Shown one piece after another: positions 1-10,682 of a DNA stretch of 47,753 nucleotides (position 1 is its first letter; each line of letters opens with the position of its first letter). The notes under the pieces were generated by a model. The model had not been told where the DNA came from and did no database searches. It saw only the letters and a program-made list of their open reading frames with translations. The stretch spans positions 1 to 47,753 of the forward strand of contig BDDC01000696.1 in the NCBI GenBank assembly GCA_001662425.1. Direction: 5' to 3'. A program made the position numbers and the translations under genes. Origin of the DNA: Chlamydomonas sphaeroides. Taxonomy: Eukaryota > Chlorophyta > Chlorophyceae > Chlamydomonadales > Chlamydomonadaceae.

Positions 1-16
1 GGGGGGGGGGGGGGGT

Positions 17-68
<52 letters not shown>
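1..68. repeat. Poly-G run at the sequence end
   Basis: Sixty-eight bases, all G except one T at position 16, directly at the edge of the window. The run cuts off an F-box gene that is transcribed towards it. This may be a real homopolymer at a contig end or a sequencing/assembly artefact; the sequence alone cannot tell which. Confidence 0.9.
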
Positions 69-204
69 CTTGCCGGCAGCAGAAGGGAGGCGGCGTGTGA
101 GGGGTGCTGGCAGCGGAGGCCGCAGCGGGGGGCAGTGGAGGCGGGCGGGCGGGGGAAGCGGTAGCCGGCAGGGCCGGCGGTCGGGGGTGGCGGCTGCCAC
201 TCAC

Positions 205-921
205 GTCGAGCAGGGCTGGGTTGCGCGGCTCTCCTACGAGCCCGGCCAGCTGCCAGTGCCGCATGAAGACGGCGCGGCGGACCTAGGGTGGGGGTGGGGG
301 TGAGCAGAGATGTGGGGGCGGGGAGGGTTTCTGTCGCGGGTGGTCCTTCCCCACCGCCCGCCCGCTCGTGGACACCGTCCATGTAGGCCCCCCTCACACG
401 TGCGTGGGGGCGGGAGGTCTTTGGGGCAGGCTTTGGGCGTGCGGGCGTGCTGCGCGAGGTTGTGGGTCACCGGCACGGGGCGCGGCCCCGCGCCGAGGGC
501 GGGTCGACAGCTGGTGCCCGGGGGCTGGGGGCAGGAGCGACGGGGGTAGAGAGGAATGGCGTAGGTGTTCAGTAGCCCTACCTCCTGTGCCGAGGACACC
601 TCCCGCCACTGCCGGCACACGAGCTGCGAGGGGGCGAGGGTGGCGCAACGAGAGGTAAGGGAATCTGCCACGTACCCCAGACCTGCTGTGCGAGGCGCAG
701 GCAACCTTGGCAGTCCAGCCTGTGACTACTGCGAGGCCACCACGGCCCAAGAGGAGAGAAGCGCTTGATAGGGTAAGTAGGGTGTTGCAACATGTTCCGG
801 AACGCAGCGTAGTTGTCACGCAACACCGACAGGCGCGCTATCATTGGCTCACACGACAACTGGCGAGCATCCTCGGGGGCAACGACTCTAGCACAAGGGA
901 AAGTGCCAGCTCCTGCTCCAT
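205..921 (-). CDS. F-box domain protein, 5' part only (three exons, runs off the window edge)
   Basis: Three exons join without a frame break: 921-853 (ATG, 23 codons), 623-582 (14 codons) and 282-205 (26 codons), all phase 0, with donors gtgagc, gtaggg and gtgagt and CAG/TAG acceptors. The joined N-terminus reads as an F-box: a hydrophobic start, the LPPRMLASCRLVCRQWREVS core, then VRRAVFMRHWQLAGLVGEP. The F-box binds SKP1 in SCF ubiquitin ligases and recruits a substrate through the C-terminal part. That part would lie below position 205, where only intron and a poly-G end are present, so the substrate-binding type is unknown. The gene is divergent from the DUF2279-like gene, with 388 bp between start codons. 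The F-box call is from motif memory; the exon chain is read directly. Confidence 0.7.
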
Positions 922-1309
922 GTCAGCACGCCCAGCGCCTGCCGTGGTACCTCCACCTTCATTGGGCTTGGATTGTGGGTGGCTGCTCGTTGGGTGCGCC
1001 TGCATCCGCTCTGGTGGCGTCGAGCTTTTAACCGACCAGTGGGCCGTTGCCAAGGGAGAGTACGCCTGTATGCGCCTCAGAGGTGTCTTAGCTATCTTGC
1101 GTGTGTAGGGTGCCCAGGGTATAGAGCTGAGACTGCTCCCTCTCCGCATAACGCATTCCAGGCATCTTGATGCAAGCGAGGACTGCAAGCCCCTTGTAAC
1201 TCGCAACTAGCTTATTATAGTTCTTACTTATAGAACGTTTGCTTGGCATGCTCGGTGCCAGCAACGTCGTTTGAGCGGGAAATGCGCACGACTGCTTGAC
1301 GCCAGCCAC
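922..1309. promoter_or_regulatory. Divergent intergenic region between F-box and DUF2279-like genes
   Basis: 388 bp between two start codons on opposite strands. It is less GC-rich than the flanking exons, with a local AT-rich stretch around 1208-1235. It presumably holds both promoters and 5' UTRs. No specific element was recognised. Confidence 0.45.
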
Positions 1310-2688
1310 ATGCCGAGCGAGGTTACAGCCTCACCCGAGGACTCGTGGACAGGCGTCGATAAGCTGGAGCATTTCGTGTTGTGTGTGAGCCCATCCTCCG
1401 AATTCGCTGCTTTGCTCTTGCACACGCGTGACTGCCTGCATGTCTTGTCCCTGGAGTTTCTTGGGGTGTCTCCTTCTGCCTGGCGTTCATGAGTTGTCGG
1501 GACCGGCGTCCCCCGGAAAGGGCGGCAGCCTTTGCGTTACCCCACCCCCCCTCGCATGCCCCTTCGTCGGGTTTCCCGCCGCCCCTGCCTTCACGCTCAC
1601 TACCCTCAGGGGCTAGCCACGCTAGCGGTGTACTGGCTGTGCCGTCGTCACCACCGGGTGCACCGGGGGCGGTTCACCTTCAGCATCCTCGCGGGCCTCA
1701 TCCTCGGCGTCCTCAAGGAGCTCGGCGACTACCTCCAGGTAGGACAACTGCCCTCCGGCTCGATTACTTTCCCTCCTCGTGCAAAGCAATGCACTTACTC
1801 AACTGCCCGCAAGCACCCTACGCACCACCCCACCTGCCCCGTGCGCCGTCCACCCCTGCCTCACACGCCAAGCACGCCACGCCCCTGCCGAACCCCCCCC
1901 CACACACACACATCTCTTCCCCCACACCCCTCCTCACCCCGTCCACAGCTCTGGCCCGGCGCGCTGTCCGCCAAGGACCTCACAGCCGACGCGCTCGGCT
2001 CGGCCTTCGTGGCCTCAGCCCTCTACCTGCTAGAGCGCCGCTGGGGCGCGCCGCCGGTGCCGCCGCCGCCGCACCCCACCGCCTCCTGCTGGGCAGTTGC
2101 GCGGCAGCTCCTGGGCCTGCCCACCGAGCCCCGCTTCGTGGACTTGGAGCACGGCCTGGTGTACGGCCAGCGAATCTTCAGGCAGTCGGTCAACAGCATC
2201 AAAGACCTGCGCGCCCTCATACCGCACACATCGGCTCTGGCCAAGTGAGCACAAGCGCGCTGGGCCTGGGGGTAGGAAGGGCTTGACCGTGGACATGGGC
2301 ACGGGCTTCCGCGCCGGTATGGGCGGTATGGGGGTTAAGGAGTCATGGAGGCGTGGGCAGGGCCGTGAGCGCCAGGCGCAGGCGTACGGGGTACCGTACG
2401 GTACTGGCAGCCGGGATGTTGGCCTGAGGGCAGCCGCCCCACCCCATGCACCACCGCAGGTGGGCTGACAACACGTATTACGGCTACCGGCCGCTGGTGC
2501 CGGGCGGCGGCGGGCAGCGCGGTACGGCAGCGTACGGCAGCAAGGAGTACGGCGGCGGTTCGGGCGGCGGCGGCGGTGCCGGCGCCGTGAGCAGCGGCAT
2601 CAGCAGTGAGATGAAGGAGATCAGCGGCCTCAGCTCCAGGGCGGCAGCGGCAGGAGCCGGCGGCGGCGTCGGCGGCCTCAGCGGCTGA
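1310..2688 (+). CDS. DUF2279/YfiM-like small membrane protein (242 aa, 4 exons)
   Basis: Exons 1310-1384, 1610-1738, 1949-2244 and 2460-2688 join in phase into 242 codons plus TGA. The first exon carries DSWTGVDKLEHFVLC. The second carries a hydrophobic stretch (FSILAGLILGVLKELGDYL). The third begins LWPGALSAKDLTADALGSAF. The order W..(V)DK..HF, then GxxKE..D, then S.KDL.AD.LG is the pattern I know from the bacterial YfiM/DUF2279 family and uncharacterised plant relatives; its function is unknown. The C-terminal ~60 residues are Gly/Ser/Ala-rich and probably disordered. No plastid presequence is evident with this ATG, so an extra upstream exon is possible. The third intron starts at a gtgagc that overlaps a read-through TGA, so splicing is needed to make the C-terminus. 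Confidence 0.7.
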
Positions 2689-2841
2689 GCCGGGACGCGG
2701 CAGATTTGGCCCACACGAACGCAGCGCGCGCGACTTGGGCGCGATTTAGGAGAGGTTCGTGAGCGTGAGCAGGACCTGCGCGCGCCAGCCGAGTAGGGGG
2801 TGGAGGTAGTGTGTTTGTCGTGTTGAAGCTAGGGCTGGGCC

Positions 2842-4293
2842 ATGGCCCTAGTACCCTTCCGCGTGTCGGGCCCCGCCGCCGACCAGCGGTCGGAGGAGCG
2901 GCTGCTGCAGCTGCCCGGCGGCGTCAGCCTCCGCCTGCTGCAGCGGCCCGGCCTCAGCGGCGCCTCCGCCGTGGCCGGGCCGGCGGCGGCCGACGCCGGC
3001 CGACGCGCGGCCCCGCGGCCGCCGCCGGCCCCGCTAGCAGCGCCGCCAGGGGCCCCGCCTCGAGCTGGCGCCGCTCAGAGCTGTGCCGCGGGCAGCAGTA
3101 GTGGCGGCGGCCAGGGCACCGACGCAGGCGATCGCAGCGATGCGCCTGCTGCGGCTGCTGCTGCCGCTGGCAGCGGCGCCGGCGCCGGCGGCGAGGCCAT
3201 GGAGTGGAGCGGCCCTCCCCTGGCCAGCCTAGGCAACGTGGGGCTGGTGGTGTGGCAGGCAGGCTTCCTGCTCGCTGACTACCTGCTCCGCCACCCGCCC
3301 TTCGGCGGCTCGCCCTCGCGCCGCCGCCGGCCCGGCGGCGGCTCGCCCGCCGTCGACGCCGCCGCTGCCTGGCGGCCCGTGACGGCGGTGGACCTCGGCA
3401 CCGGCTGCGGCGTGGTCGGGCTGGCGCTGGCGGCGGCGGGCGCGCGTGTCGTGCTGACGGACCTGCCGCACGTGGCCCCGCTGGCGGCGGTCAACGCGGC
3501 GGTCAACGCCGTACCGGGCGTGACGCGCGCTACAGTGGCTGCGTACCGCTGGGGCGAGCACCCCGCCACCGCACGTGAGGTAGGGCCCGAAGGCGCCGCT
3601 GCTGGAGGGGGCTCCGTGGGCGCGGCTGCCGCTTCGAATGCGGCAGAGGGGCCGGCGGCGGTGGGCGGCGGCGGCGGCACGCCAGCACCTGCCGCTGCGC
3701 CGGAAGGCCCTGCGGAACCGGCTGGCGGCGGCCAAGGCGGGGCCGCTGCGCCGGCTTCGCCGCTGCTGGGCCTGGCGCCCGACCTGATCACGGCAGCGGA
3801 TGTGCTGTACCACGGCGAGCTGCTGGGCCCGCTGCTGGCTGCCATCCAGATCCTGTCGGCGCCGCACACGCTGTCGTACGTGTCGTACAGGGTACGGCAT
3901 GGGCGCGAGGTGGGCGCCTTCGCGGCTCTTGCCGAGGCGGCGGGCTTCGCTGTGGCTGAGGTGCCGACCGCCCACCTGCACGATGAGTACCGCGACGGCG
4001 AGTACGGCAGTGGCGGCGGCGGTACGGCAGCGGCGGGGGAGGCGGACGGCCGGCAGCATGGCGGCAGCGACGGGTACGGATCGGACGGGCAGCGGTCGGA
4101 CGTGGAGATGGCGGATGCGGACGCGCCGGCAGCGATGGCGGCGGCCAACGCCGGTGCGGCGGAGCAGGCCGGCGGCTGGCTGGCTCGGCCCCGGCGGCCC
4201 GGCAGCTACGGCATTCTGCGGCTCAGCAGGAGGGACGTCCCGTCGGGGGCGGGGGTGGCGGCGGCGGCGGCGGAGCCCCTGCCGCACGCGTAG
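2842..4293 (+). CDS. Methyltransferase family 16 (METTL21/METTL23-type) protein, intronless, 483 aa
   Basis: Single open frame with a class I S-adenosylmethionine fold. About residue 134 begins GLVVWQAGFLLADYL, the conserved entry helix of the family. Motif I is VDLGTGCGVVGLAL, with Asp184 and the GTGCG loop at 186-190. The post-I acidic residue is Asp207 in VVLTDLP. The family's DXXY signature is DVLY at 320-323. The C-terminus returns to a conserved strand (YGILRLSRR). Family members methylate lysines on cytosolic proteins such as chaperones, eEF1A or eEF2; the substrate here is not predictable. Two algal-type low-complexity insertions (roughly residues 45-115 and 245-305) and a Gly/Asp-rich tail make it about twice the usual length. 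The true start could be a later ATG, such as the one before EWSGPP near residue 120. Confidence 0.82.
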   Translation: MALVPFRVSGPAADQRSEERLLQLPGGVSLRLLQRPGLSGASAVAGPAAADAGRRAAPRPPPAPLAAPPGAPPRAGAAQSCAAGSSSGGGQGTDAGDRSDAPAAAAAAAGSGAGAGGEAMEWSGPPLASLGNVGLVVWQAGFLLADYLLRHPPFGGSPSRRRRPGGGSPAVDAAAAWRPVTAVDLGTGCGVVGLALAAAGARVVLTDLPHVAPLAAVNAAVNAVPGVTRATVAAYRWGEHPATAREVGPEGAAAGGGSVGAAAASNAAEGPAAVGGGGGTPAPAAAPEGPAEPAGGGQGGAAAPASPLLGLAPDLITAADVLYHGELLGPLLAAIQILSAPHTLSYVSYRVRHGREVGAFAALAEAAGFAVAEVPTAHLHDEYRDGEYGSGGGGTAAAGEADGRQHGGSDGYGSDGQRSDVEMADADAPAAMAAANAGAAEQAGGWLARPRRPGSYGILRLSRRDVPSGAGVAAAAAEPLPHA

Positions 4294-4326
4294 GCAGTAG
4301 GCAGTAGGCAGTAGGCACCAGGCACA
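4290..4326. repeat. Short tandem repeat, 7-bp unit (gcagtag)
   Basis: Four to five copies of a heptamer of the gcagtag type overlap and follow the stop codon of the methyltransferase gene, ending in degenerate aggcac units. It is a simple microsatellite in the presumed 3' UTR. Confidence 0.8.
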
Positions 4327-4556
4327 AGGCAGCGCTGGCAACAGCAGCGGGGTCCGCGGGGCATGAGCCGTGGGGCAGCTAGGGTGGGCGATGCTGGCAG
4401 GGGGCCACTGCAACATCTGGCGGCGGTTGAGGACCTCTGCAGCACGGCCTGCGCGCCGCTGCGTCTCAGGAGAAGCCGCACCGGTAGCCTGCCAGTTCTA
4501 CCGCCTGCCGGCGCAACGCGGTGTTCACAGTGTTCACAGTGCCGTACTCTTCGTGC

Positions 4557-4735
4557 GCCCCTCACCCCCGACGGCCTGCCGCTGCTGGGCCCCGTGCCTG
4601 GTCTGGGGGGCGCCTTCCTGGGCACCGGCCACTCGTGCTGGGGCATCCTCAACGGCCCCGCCACGGGGCTGCTGCTGGCAGAGATGATCGCAGAGGGGGC
4701 GGCCACGTGCGACGCGGCCGGACTCAGCCCGGAGC
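4557..4735 (+). pseudogene. Orphan copy of the last exon of the TDA3-like FAD oxidoreductase
   Basis: About 180 bp almost identical to exon 9 of both oxidoreductase copies further along (29515-29742 minus, 38762-38989 plus). It starts inside the exon at the segment coding PLTPDGLPLLGPV and ends at the codons for LSPE. It keeps the frame and the conserved GTGHSCWGILNGP motif. Differences are few: scattered substitutions and loss of one codon (AATSCDV becomes AATCDA). The first ~12 codons of the exon and the original stop are missing, and no other oxidoreductase exon was found nearby. The surrounding frame stays open from 4363 to 4923, so it could be translated as a fusion, but a relic of segmental duplication or exon shuffling is more likely. 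Confidence 0.8.
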
Positions 4736-5169
4736 AGGGCTGGCCACCCCTGGCCCGCAGCGGTATGGCGAGGATAGGAATGAGGATGAGGCGCTGTCGC
4801 GGCGGGCGGTTGTGGATGGCCACTGGCAAAGTCTCGGACGATGGGGGCGATTGGACCAGCCGTGTGTTTGCCGCGTGCAATATGCAGCGACGTGCAGCGT
4901 GGCCCTTGGGCTGCCCGCCGTGAGCGTCACGGACAGCTTGGGGGTCGCATCAGCCAAGCCGCACCGCCTTGCGCTTCACGCACTGCCTTCGCACTTGGCG
5001 TAGCTAGTTACCCGCACGTTCTGTTGCAAGTCGCTGGCACCCTCTGGCATCCTTGCTCTGCTCCAACGCTTGCCAGTTGCACACCTCTAGATAGCCGACG
5101 AACGCTGAGAATATCATCTAGTTTGTGCTGAGCGCTCGCTGCACGCAGCGTCGTGGCCGGCGCAGCAAG
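4736..5169. other. Intergenic, no gene recognised
   Basis: Sequence between the oxidoreductase relic and the OPR gene. Open frames here are GC-driven and carry no motif I recognise. It probably holds the 5' region of the OPR gene. Confidence 0.4.
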
Positions 5170-7342
5170 ATGCCAGGCATGATACAGCTCAATTCGCTCC
5201 GCCAGTGCACTGCACGGCCAAGCGCTGGCCACGGCTTGCTGCGACGACGAGCAATGTTTCCTGGATGGGCTGCGCGGCCGGCCGTGACCAACGGCGGCCT
5301 GTCCCTAGCGCCATCGGTTAGCGATGGCCTTCCGGTCGCGTCGCCCCCGGTCGCAGCCGCACTGTCGAGCGGCTCCGGTCGGGCTGGTGGACGTGGCTGG
5401 GAGGGGCAGGGCTCCGGTCGCTGCTCCGATAGCCAGGGCCTCAGTCACAGCTCCGACAGCCAGGGCCGCGGCCGGACCGGGGAGGGCCGTGGTAGGAGCT
5501 CAGCCGGCCAGCGGGGCTGGGACGGGCAGGGCCGCGGTTGGGGGCGCGGCCGGTCGTCGAGCCCGGTGCGAGGCGGCGGACGCGGCAACGTGGCTGACCG
5601 GCAGGACCCCCGCAACGCCAACAGCCTTGAGGAGCTGGCGGGCCTGGCCAGGGCGCACGCAGCGAGCGACTGGAAGGTGCCGCGGATGCGGACGGCTTTC
5701 AACACGGCGGCCAAGGTGAGGGTTGGTCGGCTCACATTTACTTGTGCCATAGCTGAGTGAGCCTTCGGCACCTCCTACATGCTATCCCCTTCCCCCTCAG
5801 TTGTTTGAGTCGTCCGAGCAGACCCCCGGCGACACGGCGCGCTGCCACGCCGTGATGCAGACGCTGGCGACCGCCTACCTACCGCTGGTGCCGTGGCTGC
5901 CGGACCCCTTCTCGTGCGCCGGCCCGCTGTGGGCGTGCACTAAGACGGGCTTCTGGCAGCCGGACTCGGGGCAGAGCCTGGTGGCGGAGCTGCTGTCCCG
6001 GCTGGCGGAGGACCAGGGGGCGCTGCTACGGGCCGCCAATGACCAGGACCACTCCAACGTGTGGTGGTCGCTGGCGCAGGCCCGCAAGTCGTGCCCCGAG
6101 CTGCTGGCGTCCCAGACCACGAAAAAAGTATTGGCCGCGAGCGCCGACGCGCTGCTGAAGCTCGATGCCACCAAGCTCTGTGCCCAGGGCGCCTCCAACA
6201 CCCTAAAGGCGGCCAGCGAGCTGGGCTATGACCGTAGCCCAGAGCTCTCTCACCACCTGACGGCGGTGCTGGCGGAGCACGGCTCCACGGCCCTTCACAA
6301 CAACCTGTCAGCAGCTGTTCTGGCGCTGAGCGACCTGGCAGCGGAGCGCAAGCACACGCCCAGACCCGCGCACCTGCAGCAGCTGCAAGCGGCGGTGCTG
6401 GAACGGCTGCCGGACGAGGGGGCAGGGCCGGGGCAGCAGCAGCAGCACCGGGATCCCTTTGACAGCCAGGCGCTGTCCAACATGCTGCTGGGCTATGCCC
6501 GGCTGGGCTGCTCGGACCGCCCCTTCATCCAGCGCCTGGCGGGCGCGGCGGAGCTTGCGAAGGGGAACATGGTCCCTCAGGCGCTGACCAACTCGCTCTA
6601 CTCGCTGGCGCTGCTGGCGCCGGCAGTGGGCGTGCAGCAGCGGCCGGTGCAGGCGCTGGCGGCCGAGTGCCTGGCGAGGCGCTTTGAGGGCTTCGCATCC
6701 CAGGACCTTGCCAACTCGGCCTGGGCGCTGGCCAAGATGGGTGTCGCAGACCAGACTTGGTTTGCGGCTCTGGCTGAGGCAGCCACCGAGCCGGGTACCA
6801 TGGCTGACGCAAATTCCCAAGGGTGGGCCAACGTGTGGTACGCGCTGGCTCTGGTGCGGCACAGGCCGCCGCCCACGCTCCTGCCCGCTACCGCAGCCGA
6901 GTCTGGCATGCTGCGCGCTACCGCTGAGCCACAGCACTGCGCCAACCTGCTGTGGGCGCTGGCGACCCTGGAGCAGGACGACGAGCGGCTGGTGGGCGCG
7001 CTGGCTGCGCGGGTGGCGCAGCAAGCGCATCAGGCCAATATGCAGGACCTGACCAACAGCCTGTGGGCGCTGGCGGAGATGGGTCCCGCACCGCTTTCTC
7101 GCCACCGCGATCCTCTGCAGGCGCTGCTGCAGGAGGTGGGCCGGCGCTGGGCGACTGCCGACGGCGCCCGGGCCTTTGTCGACGTGGCCCTGACCCAGCT
7201 ACACACGACCCACAAGGCGCTGCAGCGCGCCGAGGGCTGCGCCAGCCTCGCCAGCATCCTGGCGGACGCCCGCGGGCCGCGCGGCTCGCTGCTGGGGGTC
7301 GCACAGGAGGCGTTGGCCCGCAACAAGCGAGTGGCGCACTGA
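5170..7342 (+). CDS. Octotricopeptide repeat (OPR) protein, likely organelle RNA-binding (695 aa, 2 exons)
   Basis: Exons 5170-5715 and 5801-7342, with one 85-bp phase-0 intron (gtgagg...ctcag). The N-terminus from this ATG is basic and free of acidic residues, like a plastid or mitochondrial transit peptide; an in-frame ATG at 5125 would add 15 residues. Residues about 70-140 form a Gly/Arg/Ser/Gln-rich stretch. The second exon holds degenerate ~38-residue helical repeats with cores such as LANSAWALAKMG, LTNSLWALAEMG, LTNSLYSLALL, CANLLWALATL, WANVWYALALV and SNMLLGYARLG, the OPR/TBC2-type signature. OPR proteins bind organelle transcripts and control their stability, processing or translation, mainly in green algae. 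The RNA target is not predictable. There is no RAP domain or catalytic module at the C-terminus. Confidence 0.88.
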
Positions 7343-9077
7343 GTTGAGACACCTACCGGTATGACTGGCCGAGGCCATTCAAATGGGGGGTGGGGCGGCC
7401 GACGAGCTTAGCCGTAGCTGGACGTGCCAAGCGGAAGCGTAGTGGTGTTGGGGCTGAGTTGGCGGCGGTGGCGGGCCCTGCCTGCTGGCCGTGCATGGCT
7501 GGCTGGGCGGCGGCCGTTGCGATAGCGGCCGTAGGCTTGTGCGGGCGCGAGGCCGGGGGGCGGGCGGGGGGGCCGCCATATCATGCCGACACGTAGCGCG
7601 CTGGTTGAGAGGGTGGTAGGGCACCTGCGTTCAAAAACCTTCACCAGAAGTAGCCCAATTAGTGGGGGCGGCCTGCAGGCCTTGATGGCCGGGGGGGGGG
7701 GTTACGCCCTTTTACCCATCCCCGATGGGGCCACCGTGTCCCTTGGCGCGGCTGTCATGGACCTGGGTAGGTCACACAGGCTGAGCGGCAAGAGCGATGC
7801 AGACGGCACACGGCCGGGCTAGTGCTGCGGCCCTAGCTGCTGAACGGCTCGCTTGGGCGGCCGAAGCGTGCGCCAGACACACGCGCCGGTCGCGAGCCCC
7901 TCGCGCGCTCGCGTGCAGGCAGGCGCACATCGTGCTGCCGCTCGTCCTCACCATCATCAGCAGCTTCGGGCGTCCGGACTGGCAGCAGCGATTGCACCGC
8001 TGGCCGGCTGCCACGGCGTCCTGCCCAACGGTCCAAGCCGAGCGGGCCACGCACCCGGGGGACGGCCGTTGCGTGGCGTTGCGCTGGGCTGCCGGGCTTC
8101 TGCCGGGCTGCGGCAAAGGGCTGCGGCACGGGCACATGATGCTGGCTGACTTGCAACAACTTGGTTACGCCATAGTATGTGCTGCCATGCACATGACACA
8201 CGACATACGACACACGGCGCCATCCGCAGGATGCCAAACGCACACCCCCACGGCGCCGCTCGGGCCGGCGGCGAGGATGCCTGGCTGCAGCTGGTCCCTG
8301 TTCACCCAGCCCAGCCCCAACGACTCACGCATGCAAGGCCTCTCACTCTGTACTTCTCTCCGTAAGGCTACTTCTGTTGGCGGTTGACAATCCCCCGCTC
8401 AGCTCAAGCGCTCGCGCCCACTCCTCGAGGCATCCATGCACACCGACGCGTGCGTCACCAACCCCTCGAAAAAGTGTCGCATGTTACTCTGTCACCGGTA
8501 CCTGCCTTGAAAATGAACGCACCCGCCCCCGCCCAGTCCTGGCTGCTGCGCTCTGACGTGGCGCGGCGCTGACGGCACTGCCCAGTGAAGCAGGCGCGAA
8601 GCGAGGCCTGCGTCCGCTTCTCTCGCCGCGCAGCTGGGCTCCCCTGGGCACGGTGGCCAAACAAGCCAACGCCGCCACCGGTCAAGGTATCTCTGAATGG
8701 CAGTAGAGGGGCTAACGCCAGAGCACCCGCCACCCCCGCCCGCGCGCCAGGGCTGTGATCACGCAACGGCACCACGATCACGCCTGCACACCTGCCGGGT
8801 TCCCGGACAGCCGCGGGTACGGCACACGCCTGCGACACGAACACACCCGATTGCCCGACCACCTACATGGCCCCCCACGGGCAACCTTCCTTAGGCGCAG
8901 CCCTAGATGAAGGACTGGGGGGGGAGGGATACACCCCTTTCCCCATCCCGGTTGTGGTGACCATGTCCACCGGGATCACTAGAAAAGACGTGCCCCATTA
9001 GCAGCCCGTCGCCCCGCCTACCGTGTGTCCATCCCTCCCTCCCTTCCACGCCGCCCCAAACAACAAACCACCGCAGC
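7343..9077. other. 1.7-kb convergent intergenic region, no gene recognised
   Basis: Lies between the 3' ends of the OPR gene (+) and the giant membrane protein gene (-). No exon with recognisable motif or convincing splice context was found on either strand. It holds two similar ~55-bp segments (7691-7745 and 8917-8972) that start with a G-run and continue with an acccat/ccccat motif. The 3' UTRs of both neighbours must lie here. Confidence 0.5.
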
Positions 9078-10650
9078 TTACGAATTGCCTGCCGCCACAC
9101 CGGCAGCCGCACGACGCGCCGCCGCCCAGCCCACAGCCAGGAGGGCAGCCAACAGCAGAAACCCGCCTCCTGCCACAACCGTCTGGCTGCCCCCAACCTC
9201 CACACCGCCCAAGCAGCCGCCAAAACCCATGCCGAGCCACCCTGTCAGCGGCAGCGCGCCTGGCGCAGCCACAGCCAGCAGCACCAGCAGCAGCGGCACC
9301 GCCGCCGCCAGCAGTGGCAGCGGCAGGAAGCACGCCACCGCGGCCGCCGGCTGCGGCCGCTGCGGCGACGCGCCGGCGGCCGGCCCCGGCTCGCGCAGCT
9401 CGCCGCGGACCGCCCGCGCCGGCTCCGCCGCCTCCACCTCCGCCTCCTCCATCTCGCCCGTGTCAGCGCGCCAGGGGCTGGTGCACTCGTCCAGCTCCCC
9501 ACCCACCTCCGCCTCCGCCCCCGCGCCGGCGTCCGAGCCCGCCTCCTCCACGCCCTCCAGCCGGCCGCCCGGCGGCGCCAGCGCCGTCGCGCAATGCAAC
9601 GGCCAGCGCAGCTCCCTCCCCCCGCCGCCCGAGCCCGCCATGGCTGCGGCCCGGGCTTCCTCAAGCAGGTCGCCCTCGCCAACCGGCACAAGGTCGAAGC
9701 TGCATGAGTCCGCCAGCGACAGGTGCAGATCTGAAGCGTCAAAGCCGAGCTCAGCCGACGGCGCCGGGCTGGCCGGGCAGGCTGGGCTGGCGGCGGCGGC
9801 GGCGGCGGCGGCCTCCTCCGCCGCCACCAACGGCAGCAGCCGCTCGATGGCGGCGGCGTGAGCCGCCACGGCAGAGGGCTGCGTAGTAGGCAGCGGCGCG
9901 TACAGGTCCGCGAACGCGTTGCGCCTGGCGCTGCCGTACGGCCTGGCGTCCTGGGAGGCACGGCGGCGCCCCGGCGGCGCGGGCAGCGCCCGCGGTGCGG
10001 CGGCCGACGGCGGCGCCGTCGACTGGACCGACGCGCCGCCGCCGCCCAGGCCAGTGATAGTCATGTCCGGCGATTCGAGGAATGACATAGATGTCGTGCC
10101 GGCGGTGGCGGCGGCGGCTTGTTCGAGGCCCAGCGGCACGCGGCCGCCGCGGAAGGGCCTGGCGCCGACGAAGGACGACAGCGTGCGGCCGCAGTGGTCG
10201 CGCAGCAGCGCGGGAGGCAGCGCGAGCACCTCCCTGGCCGCCGCCACCAGGGCCGGGTGGTAGGGCCCAGCCGCCGCGTCGCCGATGGCCTCGCAAACGA
10301 GCGACGTGGCCGCGGCGGCGGCGCCGGCGACGCCGTCGCCGGCGTCGAGGTCGATTGGCGGCAGCGCCGTCAGCGGCGGCGGCCGGACCGCGCCGACGGA
10401 ACACGCAACGCCCTGCGGCGCTGCAGCAGCGCCCTTGCTGCGCGCCTCGGCACCGGCACCGGCCCGCGCCTCGACCTGACCCTCGGCCTCGGCCGCGCGC
10501 GCGCCGGCGTCCGGCCCGGGGCCTGGCCAGCTGCCGCCGGTGGCCGGGCGCGCCACCGCAGCCGCCTCGCCAGCACCTGCGGTCGAGGGCGGCGGCAGCG
10601 TCTTGCCCTCCGGCTGCGCGGGCTGCTGGGAGGCGGGGTGCCGCAGCTGT

Positions 10651-10682
<32 letters not shown>

